Source: Lepidostoma basale (taxonomy: Eukaryota > Arthropoda > Insecta > Trichoptera > Lepidostomatidae). From it: a DNA stretch of 64,000 nt. Within the stretch, counting starts at the first letter, position 1, and every line of letters begins with the position of its first letter. The stretch covers positions 3,316,501-3,380,500 of the forward strand of contig JAHDVF020000016.1 in assembly GCA_022606425.2 (NCBI GenBank), given 5' to 3'. Below are positions 32,615 to 44,054 of the stretch, one piece after another. The position numbers and the translations under genes were made by a program. The notes under the pieces are model-generated. The model was not told the origin of the DNA, did no database searches, and worked only from the letters and a program-made list of their open reading frames with translations.

Positions 32615-33005
32615 ATGAACTAGACAACGCCGAACTGATAGGCAGAAATAATAGACCGCCACATTGTTATTTACTGGCATACTTCTTTTGCTCCGTCTCA
32701 TGGGCGCCGATTATATCGACTCTTCAAGTGGTCGATATTTAATATTTGATTGGTTTGATAGTGCCACGTTTTCCTCGGTCTTCCTATCTTTTTTTTCACA
32801 TCGTCAGCATATACCTTCTCTATCATGCATTCTTATTATATTATTTCAATATTTCCAATTCATTTTAATGACCCTTTCATTTTTTGCTCATAACGCTTCA
32901 ATTGCACTGCTTTCACTTCTTATATTTGCATAAGACACTGTATTAAAAAAATTATCGTACTCTATAAGATCTTACTTCTACTGTATTTATTTTTCTTTTG
33001 CATGT
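32615..33005 (-). mobile_element. LINE-A fragment, degenerate
   Basis: Follows LINE-A in minus orientation (GGCAGAAATAATAGACCGCC, ATTTGATTGGTTTGATAGTGCC, TTTCCTCGGTCTTCC, TTTTAATGACCCTTTCATT) with many changes and no intact tail. One of the older copies. Confidence 0.65.
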
Positions 33006-34480
33006 TTCATCACCGCTCGAGCAGTGGCAAACAATGTTAATATTTTTAATATAAAATACCGCAAATACAGCCAATTACAGTATTCCGCCGTCGAGCAACA
33101 AGATTTGTTTTTGTTTTGGGAATAGGGAAGCTTGCAACATTCTGCGGCGGAATGGATGCCGCAGTTATGATGTTCCGCGGCATGTAGCGCAATGGTACAC
33201 AGCACACAGTGCTTACATTACGCGCCTGGTTCCCGCCCTAGTTAAAAGAAATGGCCCCAAAGCGACCGAGGAATCCAGGCCGCGATGCATTCCTGCCGGA
33301 GTATTCTCTAGGGATGCGGTCACTCCTTTATAACGGTAATTAAAATTACATAGATCTTTCCCTCGTTAGCCGAGTTGTACTTTGACTAAAACTTCAGATT
33401 CTTCCTTTAAATAATTAGTTTCATTATTTTATTCCGAGATCCTTTCAGATAATACTGTTCATTTTGGGATGTCTACAAAATGTTTTGAAATAAAAAAAAG
33501 TGGATAATTAATAAATAATGAAAATACATACACATAAATCCCCGATTGAGAAAATTCATCTTCCTTGTCTTAATTATTTTTTATTAATTTACCTTTATTA
33601 TTGTTTGTATAAAACATGGGTCTAATGTCACATGAGAGTTGTTTTGAAATTAAAATAGTTAAATTATTAATATATAAAAATATACTCCATTGATTATTAT
33701 TTATATTTTTATTGATGGGAGTTGGAGAATACAAGATTGCTTTAGTAAATTTATTTTTGATTTTTCCATTTTAAATATTATCAATAAAATTATTATTAGC
33801 TTTATTTTTAATTGTATTTAGTTCATTAATATAATTTTCTAAATGAAAGAATATATTTTTTGTTATCATTCAGTATTGGAAAAGGTTATTCTTCGTCCTG
33901 CCTAAAACAACCAACCTACCTACTTGTAATGTAACGTTAGCTAATGTTATGCTGGAAAGAAAAGTTATATCTACTTTGCTTATTAGATGTTTAAATGATA
34001 TTTATACTCCAAATTTTATGACAAATCTTTTAACTGATAACTTAATATTTTTGTTCCATTGAAACATTTGAATTTCGAATGGAAAAGAATATTTAAATGT
34101 TGGTAAATTTAGAAGTACCGGAACAGTATAATTAAAATCAAAGACCTTTTTCATTCTATTTGACAGTTGAAATTTGAAATTGAAATAATACCGCCATAAA
34201 ACATTGTGTCGTATTTATCTGCGGAGAGTAATTCCATTTAATTGGTTTGGTTGTTCCATTAGTGCTAAAAAAGGCGTTTCGTATTGCGAAATTATGTAAC
34301 TAAATTTTAAAAATAGAACCACCATCTCCCGCCCGTAATATTACTTGATTACTTTAAGTAAAAGCAATTAGATCGATTTCGTTCATTAGATCATGCAAAT
34401 AATATATAGAATTAAAGGATAAAACGATATATTTATTCTTATTGTACTAATTTAACGCAGAAAAAAAAATATGCATTGAT
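33006..34480. other. Non-genic stretch
   Basis: A GC-richer part (33060-33330) with CCGCGGCATG-like blocks and local inverted motifs, then long AT-rich sequence. No gene or repeated family identified. Confidence 0.45.
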
Positions 34481-34483
34481 TTA

Positions 34484-34532
34484 TTTTAAGTTGTCATCGC
34501 AAACTGAAGTCTATCCAAAAATGCTAAGATCC
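34484..34532 (+). mobile_element. Short LINE-A relic
   Basis: AAGTTGTCATCGCAAACTGA followed by CTATCCAAAAATGCTA matches the LKVVIANKNLSKKAR codons of LINE-A over about 49 bp. Confidence 0.55.
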
Positions 34533-34799
34533 ACCTCCGCCATTTTGATTGTATTTTAAAATAATGAATATTAGTTTCAAATTATGATTGTAACTTTAAT
34601 AAACGGTTTCATTTAACCTATTTTGATATGAAATTTTATTGAAGGTTAAGGCGTTAACACTGTGAAATTATATTGTCGATTTGAAAGAAGAATTTGTTTT
34701 GAACAACATTTAATTCATTTTATTTATTAAATATTTTATATATCACTTTGTGGTTAGGTATTTAGAATTTGTAAATACTCGTATATAAAATAATATCAA

Positions 34800-34800
34800 T

Positions 34801-34832
<32 letters not shown>

Positions 34833-35396
34833 CATCACGCCGTCTCCCCGAAGGGGTAGGCAGAAAGAATGGACTGGCACACTTTTCTTTCTTGACATAT
34901 TTCTCTCGTTTCCTCAACATTCATACATTGTGTCATGCACGCGGGTCGATTTTTCTGACTCCTCACATGGCCGACATTCAATATTTGATTTATTTAATCG
35001 TGCCGCGATTTCCTCGGTCTTCCTCTATTTCTGGTTCCATTTACGTCGTTAGCAATATTTTTTTACCATTCTTTCATCATTCATTCTTTCCATATGTCCA
35101 AACCATCTTAATGATCCTTTCTTTATTTTGTTCATGACACCATCATTCGCACCGCATTCACTTCTTATATTTTCATTCGACACTCTATCATACACAGCAT
35201 CATACATCTCATTTCTACTGCAATTATTCTACTTTCATCCTTCTATTGCCAGTTCCATGCTTCGCTTCCATACATAACGGTCGGTAGAAGAACACCATTG
35301 TGCACTGCCATTCTAGCTTTTTTGGATATGTTTTTGTTTGCGATGACAACTTTAAGTGCACCATTCACTTTGTTGCCTGCCGGATATTGAAAAAAG
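34800..35396 (-). mobile_element. LINE-A copy with TSD and tiny 5' inversion
   Basis: Minus orientation with a long (TAAC)n tail (seven units) at the left. AATAATATCAA at 34789-34799 and 35397-35407 is an 11 bp target duplication. At the element's 5' end (right) the last 15 bases, GGATATTGAAAAAAG, are LINE-A sequence in the opposite orientation. They correspond to codons just upstream of the GAGNKVNGALK block. This is a miniature twin-priming inversion. Confidence 0.85.
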
Positions 35397-35418
35397 AATA
35401 ATATCAACTCTTTCTATA

Positions 35419-35605
35419 AATAACTAACTAACTAACTAACCATCACGCCGTCTCCCCGAAGGGGTAGGCAGAAAGAATGGACTGCCACACTTTTCTTTCC
35501 TGACATATTTCTCTCGCTTCCTCGACATTTATACATCGTGTCATGCACACGCGTCGATTTCTCTGACTCCTCACATGGTCGACATTCAATATTTGATTTA
35601 TTAAA
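35419..35605 (-). mobile_element. LINE-A 3' fragment
   Basis: A short, well-preserved copy in the same orientation, only about 11 bp beyond the previous insertion's right duplication. ACTAACTAACTAACC tail, CACGCCGTCTCCCCGAAGG terminus, ending at ATTCAATATTTGATTTATT. The high identity of terminus and tail suggests a recent insertion. Confidence 0.85.
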
Positions 35606-35609
35606 TATT

Positions 35610-36080
35610 GTTATTATTGTGTATTATTCTATAAATTGTTATGTTTTTATAAAATAATTTATCATATTATTAAGAAACTCATAAATTTCTTGTTTTTCCA
35701 GGCAACGTGTGATTATCAAAGTTAAGCCGAGAGAACGTATGTAGTCTCCCAAAAGGACAGCAGCGTATATCCAGAGCATCCAATTTAGTATGGTTTCTGC
35801 AAAGTTTGCACGTGTCGCCAGTTATTCGGGCTTGTGTGCAGGATCAGCACTTATTATGGTGTGAAACAAGTTATTATCTTTCGCTACAGTTTCAGCACTC
35901 ATCACTTTCAATATATTATGTTCTTGCGGCGGGGATACAGATGAGGAATGTTGCTGGTGCGCGCTGCCTTCTAGTATATGAGAGAACTTGTAAAGATATA
36001 TGCGGCCATTCATATTCATACTCGCTTATTTATTCAAACAGAAAATATGTCTTATAATATTAAACATTAATATTCTTAAC
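35610..36080. other. Non-genic stretch
   Basis: No supported gene. The frame at 35806-36057 shows no domain. Confidence 0.45.
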
Positions 36081-36089
36081 ATTAATAAC

Positions 36090-36310
36090 ATAGAGGTAAA
36101 CGATGTAAACGGAACTAGTAATAGAGTAACGCCGAGAAAAAACATATAATGAATGTCGGCTACGTGAGGAGTCAGATAAATCGACGTGCATGCATGACAC
36201 GATGTATGATTTATGAGGAATCGAAATAAGTATGTCAGGAATGAAAAGTGTGGCAGTCCATTTTTTCTGCCTACCCCTTAAGTGAGACGATGTGATAGTT
36301 AGTTAGTTAG
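36090..36310 (+). mobile_element. LINE-A 3' fragment with TSD
   Basis: Plus orientation: AACGATGTAAACGGAACTAG, GTGAGGAGTCAGATAAATCG, GTGTGGCAGTCCATT, then the (AGTT)n tail. TTAATAAC at 36082-36089 and 36311-36318 flanks it. A deletion removes part of the RPRKTWHDQI codons. Confidence 0.8.
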
Positions 36311-36366
36311 TTAATAACTTGCATAAGTCGAAACGACTGTGGTAAAACACAATTCACTCACTCACA

Positions 36367-36450
36367 TTTTTTTTAATGAGTTTATCATAACAGCTGTTTC
36401 GCCAACATAAGTTGGCAAAACAGCTGTCATGATAAACTCATATAAAAAAA
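36367..36450. repeat. Compact hairpin palindrome
   Basis: Two 40-base arms (36367-36406 and 36411-36450) separated by ATAA, with about four mismatches. The core is ACAGCTGT next to GCCAAC and GTTGGC. No flanking family member was seen in the window. It could be a small MITE or an inverted-repeat transcript source. Confidence 0.8.
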
Positions 36451-37970
36451 TGGCGATACGAAATAGGAGTGTTTCAATTTTAAATATTTAACAAATTAAC
36501 TGATTTCTGAAAAATTCTGATCGCTATGATGGTGAAAAAATTAGTAAAAAGAATATATTGAGAATAACATATTCAAAGGGGCAAGTGAACTGCGAGGTGC
36601 TTGTATCAAATGACTTTACTGGAACAAATTATTGATAGTGGCTCCTATCACATACATACTCGTATACATGAAAGAATATTTATTTACGGGAAATTTATTT
36701 ATATACTCGTACAATGAATAATGATTATTATTTGTCCTTTGCTTCCATCAAAGCATAAATTACAACATAGTAAAGAAAGCTTAAATAAAGCAAACCAGAA
36801 ATTGAAAGCCTTTGTTAAAATGAATTTCTCCCTATCACGAAGCCTTTTAGCTTTCAATCCAGTCTCCGACTTTTTAACCTCATTTCCAATCTGTAGACGC
36901 TCCTCATTAACTGAGATCTCAATCTATTAAGATATTTATCCTTTCAGATCCTCTCGGCTGGGCCAACAGGTGGAGATATCGCGTGATGGGCCAATTAGCG
37001 ATGCAGAAGATACCTCCGGAAGACTATTCGGGATCGTGTGGTTTAAAGCAGTTTCAAGTGGTGGAACAGATTGCTGAAGTTTATCTATGCAGCATACAAA
37101 TTGGGCTTAACCCTGGAGTGCATGTTTTTCATTTCACCCCAAACTAAGGTACTCGGGTACCAGTGAATTTATACTATTGATTATTTTATATTAAAAATTT
37201 ATTGTAATTAGATAAGTTACCAATGATAACTTAATATACCTTTTTTGTACCGATAATTTTATCGTCTTATAAAAAAACAGAGGGGTCGAAAACTTATACG
37301 TGAGAGAATATATAGAAAATGTTGACAAATATAAAATGTTCATAAAAAACATTGATTATGCAACAGATTGCTAATATTGTAAAGCTTTTTATACATCAGA
37401 AAAACGACAGCTTGAATTTTTTTTTATCTAATATCTAGTTACATTTAGTTATATTTAGTTTGACTTACCGCTACATTTGATAGGATTATTATAAGCCTGG
37501 GATTTTTGGGTACTCGAGGTTTCATTTATGTATTTTTGTTTTGTTTTACGCTAATTTGTTTGTAATTTAGATTTTTAGTTACATTATGCATTTCAAACAT
37601 TGATAACTAAAATTTTTAAAAATAACACGAATATGAAAAAATATTCTATAATTGATAGTACTGAGTTACCCGGGTACCAAAACGCGCGTATTAGGGTTAT
37701 ACCGAATCGAGTTTCGTGCCCCACTGCAGTGGCTCGTGTTTATGTTTAAGTGTTATAGGATTCGTCGTTGAATTTACATAATATATTTTTATGGGGATCT
37801 TCAAAACTTCCGCCCGTGTGCTGAACTCCACACGGGATAAAATACACTGCGTTCGTGGAACATTATGAATAATTCCATCTGTTGCTCCAAGGAGTAGTTT
37901 TATCTGATCATGCAACAGCGTGGAGCCCAACTTCACAATAGAACATAATCTATTATTATATAAATACAAT
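36451..37970. other. Non-genic stretch
   Basis: AT-rich. Two related blocks, GTACTCGGGTACC (37149-37161) and TTACCCGGGTACC (37666-37678), lie about 500 bp apart; I cannot tell whether they bound an element. The 90-codon minus-strand frame at 37697-37969 has balanced composition but no family I recognise. Confidence 0.4.
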
Positions 37971-37974
37971 TGTT

Positions 37975-38062
37975 CAATAATTTACTACTTATTTACCATA
38001 ATTCATTCCAATAAAAACTTCTGCTTTCTAAAAGATTTATTACATTTTATGGGAATACGATT
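37975..38062. repeat. FB-B left-arm relic
   Basis: AATAAAAACTTCTGCTTTCT, AAAGATTTATTACATTTTATGGG correspond to the FB-B arm. The other arm is absent. Confidence 0.5.
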
Positions 38063-38099
38063 TTTAAGATATGTAATACAACAAGTATTTAAAATAATC

Positions 38100-38220
38100 A
38101 AATGATTTTACTGAAATCTTTTGATGGAAGTTCATTTTAAATAATAATTAAATAAAACGATGTTCAACAGGCTCGATGGCATCGACAGACTGGTTTTTAA
38201 ATAATACTGTACTAACAAGT
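38100..38220. repeat. FB-C relic
   Basis: Starts with the FB-C end (ATGATTTTACTGAAATC, TTGATGGAAGTTCATTTTAA), then AATAAAACGATGTTCAACAGG and GGCATCGACAGACTGG. The region between the arm start and the module is deleted. Confidence 0.65.
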
Positions 38221-38664
38221 ATTTAAATACTATTATATGTAATACTTACAAGCATTCAAATAATAATGATCGCGTCAAAATTTAAGGACTGGCTGGAGCA
38301 TCCTTCCGGCATATTTCAAATGTTTTTATCTTTGGAATTAAGTGTGTGTGTGTATATGTTCAAATATGTATAATGTACTATCCGATGTCAGTTTATGATA
38401 CTAAAGGCTTTCCATAGCCTTGGTCGTAGAAGTCGCATACTTTCGTGGGAAAGCATGCACAGATACGGGGAAGAGTTGAAATGTCGGAGCTAGCGCCGTA
38501 CCAGGCTTGTGCCTAGAGGTGTCGATGGTGTATTTAGCCTTCATCCAGTTCATGACATTGTTGAATTGAGCAGTACTTATTCCTTGTACTTTTTCCCAAT
38601 CGTTGCCTCGTGTACTAAATATGAATATTATGAAGCTAATGTCCTCCAACATTTTCATTTTGTC
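38221..38664. other. Non-genic stretch
   Basis: Includes a (GT)n microsatellite at about 38342-38354. No gene recognised. Confidence 0.45.
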
Positions 38665-38835
38665 GCGGGAGATGCCTTTTGGTGGCGATGAGGTTCGCAA
38701 CCCATCACACCGCGTCTCTCACGATGGCGAATAGAGAAGGATGGAGTGCCGCATCGATTAAAGTGTGGCAGTCCATTCTTTCTGGCTACCCTTTCGGGGA
38801 AACGGCGTGATGGTTAGTTAGTTAGTTAGTTACTA
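38665..38835 (+). mobile_element. Non-autonomous element F with LINE-A-type 3' end
   Basis: GCGGGAGATGCC, GGCGATGAGGTTCGCAACCC, CATCACACCGCGTCTC, then GGAGTGCCGCATCG. It finally has the same roughly 50 bp as LINE-A (GTGTGGCAGTCCATTC through GGCGTGATGGTTAGTTAG) and a (AGTT)n tail. In the LINE-A frame the terminal codons read KVWQSILSGYPFGETA-stop. Confidence 0.85.
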
Positions 38836-39392
38836 TATGTGATAGCATGTAATTGATCTTCCTGTATAATTTTGTTGTGTTTTTATTTGTGTATGTATAT
38901 CGATCTTTGTTGCCCAAAACAATAATATGTAATAAAACACAAACAATGAATTTTAATCCACAACTGTTTACAGAAGAAAGCGATGTTTTATTTGAAGTGG
39001 ATCTATATTAGATTAAAGTTGTTTTTGTTGAAAAATACGATATGACTGATGTTTTATTTTTCTGTTCTAATGATTTAATGAAATATTTATGATTCGAAAT
39101 TTATATTTGAGAAATATCGCAAAGGCAAAAGGTCAAAAGAAATTGCTTTCACAGAACTCAATAATTCAGCGTGGGGCCCAGGAGCTAATTGGCAGCCGAG
39201 TATGAGCACGGCGGTCCGCATCCTCGCCACTGCTCACTATGCGGAGAGGCGTGAAGATTGAACTGATCTCGAGTGGTCGGAGATTGAACAGGCATACATC
39301 GGAAATACGTTTTTATCATGATGTCAAAACTGAACATTCATCTAGGTAGTTCATATCGTCCAAAAGTAAGAACCACATTCATTAAAATAAAC
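38836..39392. other. Non-genic stretch
   Basis: A GC-richer segment lies at 39165-39260. No feature recognised. Confidence 0.45.
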
Positions 39393-39632
39393 AAATAAAC
39401 ACATATACTGACTAATTAATACGAATGGAAACATCTGTTTTAAAGATTTTTTTATTATATTTTATGGGAATGGCATATACTTTGCCTTGCTAAAGCTTTA
39501 TTAAATGTCACATACATTTAACAAAATAGGCCATTCTCATAAAAACATAATAACACCTTTAGAAAACAGACGTTTTCATTTCTATGAATTATTTTTTACC
39601 GAATTTTACATCAATATTCAAGAAACTTTAGA
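39393..39632. repeat. Foldback element FB-B copy, both ends present
   Basis: Left ATTAATACGAATGGAAAC and TTTATGGGAATGGCATA. Right CAGACGTTTTCATTTC and CATCAATATTCAAGAAAC, the mirrored outer end. Useful for defining FB-B: the outer end complements the TTGAACAATGATG block of copies 1 and 2. Confidence 0.75.
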
Positions 39633-39739
39633 TTTATTCAAGATGCATTCTAGGGAACTGAGTGCTGGATATTAGAACGACCGAAGTCGTTATACTCGTA
39701 AAACAACATATCTTACAATCATAGTTAATATATATAAAA

Positions 39740-40065
39740 AAAAAACGATTTCTACTACAATTATGAATATTTTAATGCAGTCATTAATTAAAAAATTATT
39801 TTCTAATTAAATAATGAAAAAAAAATAATACACTAAATTCTTTTATTATTGTGTATTTAGTGTGCTTCTACTTGTGTTTATGTTCGACCGGTTTCGGCAG
39901 CTTGCTGCCATCTTCTGGTCATGAAACCGGCTGCCGAAACCGGTCGAACAACACAAGTGGAACTAAATACATAATAATAAAATAATTTTGTATCAAAGTT
40001 TTTTTGTTTTCATTATTTAAAATGAACTTCTACCAAGAATTTTCAATTAAAAACATTAATCATTT
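39740..40065. repeat. Foldback element FB-C-like copy 4
   Basis: Two arms around about 39920: TTCGACCGGTTTCGGCAGC on the left and its complement (GCTGCCGAAACCGGTCGAAC) on the right, with TACTTGTG/CACAAGTGG and TATTATTG blocks farther out. The left arm's module stem is GGCAGC/GCTGCC. The right arm's module has lost its 5' half. The tail is ATGAACTTCTACCAAG. Confidence 0.75.
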
Positions 40066-40525
40066 TCTAATTGTCAAGTGTTACAAGTATTTTTTATATT
40101 TATTAATCTTTTCAAATGTACTTTTTAAGAATATTTACACGATCATTGCAATGTCTGACTGAATGACATGCAATGGTGATATGAATACTTGTTATTTTTA
40201 ATTTTATAACTTCTATCTGTTTACATTCACATATACAGTGTGTGCATTTGCACCTGTTAACTAGAATATCAAATGCACACATCGCTAGTCACGTAAACAC
40301 GCAGAGTGTAGTTGAGGATGTCTCATATTAGCTTTGCTCAACCACAAAACGAACTAATTACTACAATAAACAATGGTAATATCCCGGTGAGCTACAACAG
40401 TGCATCAAACAACAGTATTCATTTCAGTGGAAACTCGGCGGAGGCGCGAGTAACGGTACTCGGCCCAGACTAGGGAGAAGAGAGAAACAACTTCCACCAG
40501 TCCCCCCTGTATTGTTCCCCGCTCA
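40066..40525. other. Non-genic stretch
   Basis: AT-rich to about 40420, then GC-richer. No gene recognised. Confidence 0.45.
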
Positions 40526-41060
40526 AATTACCGGAGAACTTTTGGGAATCAGGTAATGCTTTAAGCTCATTAAAGAGCTAACAGATGTCGATCTAAATAT
40601 TAGACAAATTACGCAGCGCTTTGAGTTCAAATGTAGTAGTAAACAACGGATTAACTTCCGAAATCTCTAATTGTGAATGTCGAATGAATTTTACGATTCG
40701 CGGCGTTCAATGAATTAACTGTTGTTTCTGTGAAAATCTCTGTATATAAGGAAGTTTCGTTTGAGTGCGTGAGTACAAATAAAACCAGTAATAATTACCG
40801 GAGAACTTTTGGAAATCAGGTAATGCTTTAAGCTCATTAAAGAGCTAACAGATGTCGATCTAAATATTAGACAAATTACGCAGCGCTTTGAGTTCAAATG
40901 TAGTAGTAAACAACGGATTAACTTCCGAAATCTCTAATTGTGAATGTCGAATGAATTTTACGATTCGCGGCGTTCAATGAATTAACTGTTGTTTCTGTGA
41001 AAATCTCTGTATATAAGGAAGTTTCGTTTGAGTGCGTGGTACAAATAAAACCAGTAATAA
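40526..41060. repeat. 267 bp tandem duplication with TATA motif
   Basis: Two head-to-tail copies (40526-40792 and 40793-41060) that differ at only about two positions (GGGA/GGAA after AACTTTT, and one base lost near GTGCGTG). Each has a TATATAAGG box (40743-40751 in the first) and an AATAAA about 33 bp later. No open frame. It could be a recent unequal-exchange product of a unique sequence; an LTR pair is less likely because no TG...CA ends are seen. Confidence 0.9.
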
Positions 41061-41705
41061 ATTTCCGTACTAATTAGACTGACTGCGAACGAGCAAAGAA
41101 TTGTTTCAGAATAGACTTAGAAAACAATAATATAAAATAAATCACCATCATAAACATAATTATTATCGTGTGATAAGAATTTCGCTTATTACGTATTTTT
41201 AAATTGGCACTTTGGCTATTGTGAATTGGTGTCAATCATAATTTTTTTATTAGGTCATTTATTTTACATAAAGCGGTAGCCTCTTCGCATTGTGTTAATA
41301 AAGTAGTTTGCTAAATGCTAAACAATCATTCTTCATAATGGCGTTAGTGGGTGGATTGTATAGATTAATCTTAAAAAATTAATTAGTACAATTCTAAATA
41401 GATGGCTAACTGGAACTGACACGTGAAGATAGGTATGGATTTGGAGTATATACTAGCAACATTTTACATTATCTTATTCTACTGATATCCCAATTAAAAA
41501 TTTTAAATTAAGTATTCTTTCACTGTTGCTTGGAGCGGAGATTTTATGAAATTCTAATGGTGGATTTTTACCTCGCTCACCGCTCCGAACAACGATCGAT
41601 AAGTCTCTGTATGAAATAAGATATTTTAATTACAAGAGTTTACAATCCGACATTTTATTATCATTTTTATTTATTGAACTATTGACTATCGAATTAATTC
41701 AATGT
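41061..41705. other. Non-genic stretch
   Basis: AT-rich, no gene. Short GC-richer inverted-like words (TTGGAGCGGAG and CTCACCGCTCCG) lie at 41530-41587. Confidence 0.45.
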
Positions 41706-41707
41706 TT

Positions 41708-41893
41708 TATTTTTTCTTCTTTTAGTTTATTTATCTCGGCATATTTCGTAGGATTTGCACCTTCACCATCGCGAGAATGATATAAACTAAATTTTTTAAG
41801 ATTTTTTAAGTTGTTCTCCCGATGAACTGTAAAAAATAATTTTAATAAAGTGGTTAAATTCATGAAAGAACATCATTATGGATTTCCACAGGG
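41708..41893. repeat. FB-E copy 3
   Basis: Left arm in minus orientation: CATATTTCGTAGGATTTGC, CACCTTCACCATCGCGAG. The right part has a shortened module and the FB-E end CATCATTATGGATTTCCACAG. Decayed. Confidence 0.6.
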
Positions 41894-43660
41894 TTAACGC
41901 TAGTTTATGAATTTTTTTTTTTAGTAAACTCACTCATTTTTGCTCTGTTCTTTTTTATTGTCTCGGAAAACTATTTCAAATAGTCAACTTCTGTCGAACA
42001 CAAAAGTCTTAAATTTACTAAGTGATTCACACGAAAAGAAAATAAACTCTCCAGATAAAAAAATAACATGCTTTAAAGTTGGTTTCAGTTCGAAAAAAGA
42101 GAAGATATTTTTAGCCATTTTGAACGCGGGGAGGATAAGGAAAGAGGGGTGCCGGACAGGGGAGATTCGGGGAAATAGTTCATTGGAACTGTTCCTCGTG
42201 GGATCCTATCGCATGTGTACGGGGGTTAACTGGGGCAGAAAATTCTCCCGCGCACCGCTAGCGCTGCAGGTCTTTGCTCATTATATTTCATCAGTTAATA
42301 AGCATTACATTATTTAATATACACGGCGCTTGAACTTTGCAATAACCGCTTAGATTAACATGCTATAATTAATAAAATGTTTGAAACGAAAGTTTCAAAA
42401 TTAAACGTTCTATTTATTGCGTCCTAGTTTATGCGCTCCAAGGGTAATTACATCACGGAAACGGCGCTTTAAAAGTTAACATATTATTATTATTATTATT
42501 TATAGTTTAGCTAGAGATATCTTTCTACCTATGGGCAACTAGTTTACTCTGACCTAGCTCTATTTACATGAAAGGAATATATTTATTTATTTCTTTGTTA
42601 TGATAATAAATTACCCCGAATATAATGTTTCTAATGCACACAACTCTGAAAAATATTTTTGAGAATAATGGTTTAAATATTTTTAATGCAGTACAAGTTA
42701 AATTTGAAGGCTGGTTATGATAATACTATGATGCTTAGTGGTTTGAACATAAAATAAAGAAAACAGAAAAACAAACTTACTGTAATAAGTGTCATGTAAC
42801 ACGGGTGAATTTGGAATTACACTGTATTATTCAATCCCTTTACACCATCACAAAGTTATTTGTGTTTATAGTTAACACCAGTTGGGCTCAAAAACATTTT
42901 ATTGACTTTTTTAATACTTGGTTACTTTGAAATGATCTGCACTCAAATATGAAATTACAGTAAAAAGATGATCGAATGACAGAGATGAACTAATTTATTG
43001 TGAAAATAAAAACACTTCGATTTTCGTTATGTAACAATTCAAATCACATGTTGCGGTTTTGAAGATAACATTAATTTCTAACTCTTTTGGCTCGTTTATA
43101 GTAGAGTCAATTCATTTCAAGGAGATCGTTTGCAACAATGTGAGTGATAGTAGGTTTATAAAAAAAACTAGACGCTGTATTTATTTTATTTTTTTATGAA
43201 TGGAAAAAGAAAAAATATATCAATTATATTTTATACACAAACATTGATATAAATCAGCTTCAATTGTAATTATCACAAAAATATAGAATATTGAATTTTT
43301 AATATTGCTTATTGATTTTTCTTGGAAAAACGATTAAGGATGTGACCGATATTCACAATGATACGATGTTAAAATTTAAATGAATTAGATTTTTTTATTA
43401 AATTTTTTCAAATATCAGGTGTCCCGGCTAATGGGTGTCTGGAAATTTCTATATTTCTAACAAATTTGTGTTGGTACTGGAAAAAAATACAAACACAAAC
43501 CGGTCGTTCCACTGTTATAATTAATAAAAAAAATTCATTTCGAAATAGTAGTTATTTTCTAATTACCGAGTATTTTAAAATCTAATGTCGTACACTCTGC
43601 CTACTAAGAGCCAAGAACCAATCGAATACATAGCCCCCAGAAGTGAATATACGTTTGTTT
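41894..43660. other. Non-genic stretch
   Basis: Includes an (ATT)n tract at about 42485-42500. The 125-codon frame at 41940-42317 shows no domain I recognise. GC-richer at 42120-42270. Confidence 0.45.
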
Positions 43661-43664
43661 TATT

Positions 43665-44052
43665 AATTAAAAGAGTATTTTTTCCACTTTTGAGCTCATT
43701 TTTCTCGACATTTTCCGAAGCCTTACAACTTCATCATCGGGAAAACGATATAAACTAACCAAAATTATAAAAAAATGAGTGCAAGAATCTAGAGACACAT
43801 ATAACATGTGTTAGTTAACTTAGGTAGAGTACCAGGGACGTAACATTTCAAATAGGAATTTAAAGCGTCGATCTTTGTATTGTACATATATGTTTCTAGG
43901 TTCTTGCACTCATTTTGTAATAATTTTGGTTAGTTTATATCATTCTCTCGATGATGAAGATGTAAGCTTTTGAAACACGTCGAGAAAAATATACTCAAAA
44001 GTCGAAAAAAAACGTGTTTGATTTTAAAAAAAATCGTCATCATGTATTCCAC
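43665..44052. repeat. Foldback element FB-E copy 4, two arms
   Basis: Arms of about 120 bp (roughly 43681-43806 and 43885-44005) in inverted orientation around a spacer of about 80 bp. Each has the module: CTTCATCATCGGG on the left, and on the right CTCGATGATGAAG, spacer, CTTTTGAAACACGTCGAGA with a 4 bp outer stem TCTC/GAGA. ATATAAACTAACCAAAATTAT flanks the centre. The right end is CATCATGTATTCCACAG. Confidence 0.8.
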
Positions 44053-44054
44053 AG

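Noticed and set aside
34801..34832. A CRISPR-like or telomere-like array
   Set aside because: The TAAC units are the reverse of the LINE-A (AGTT)n tail and lead straight into the LINE-A 3' end.
37697..37969. A 90-codon minus-strand gene
   Set aside because: No start context, domain or homologous copy could be seen; left as an unassigned frame.
40526..41060. A pair of short LTRs
   Set aside because: The 267 bp units lack TG...CA ends and there is no primer site or internal region; a simple tandem duplication is a better fit.
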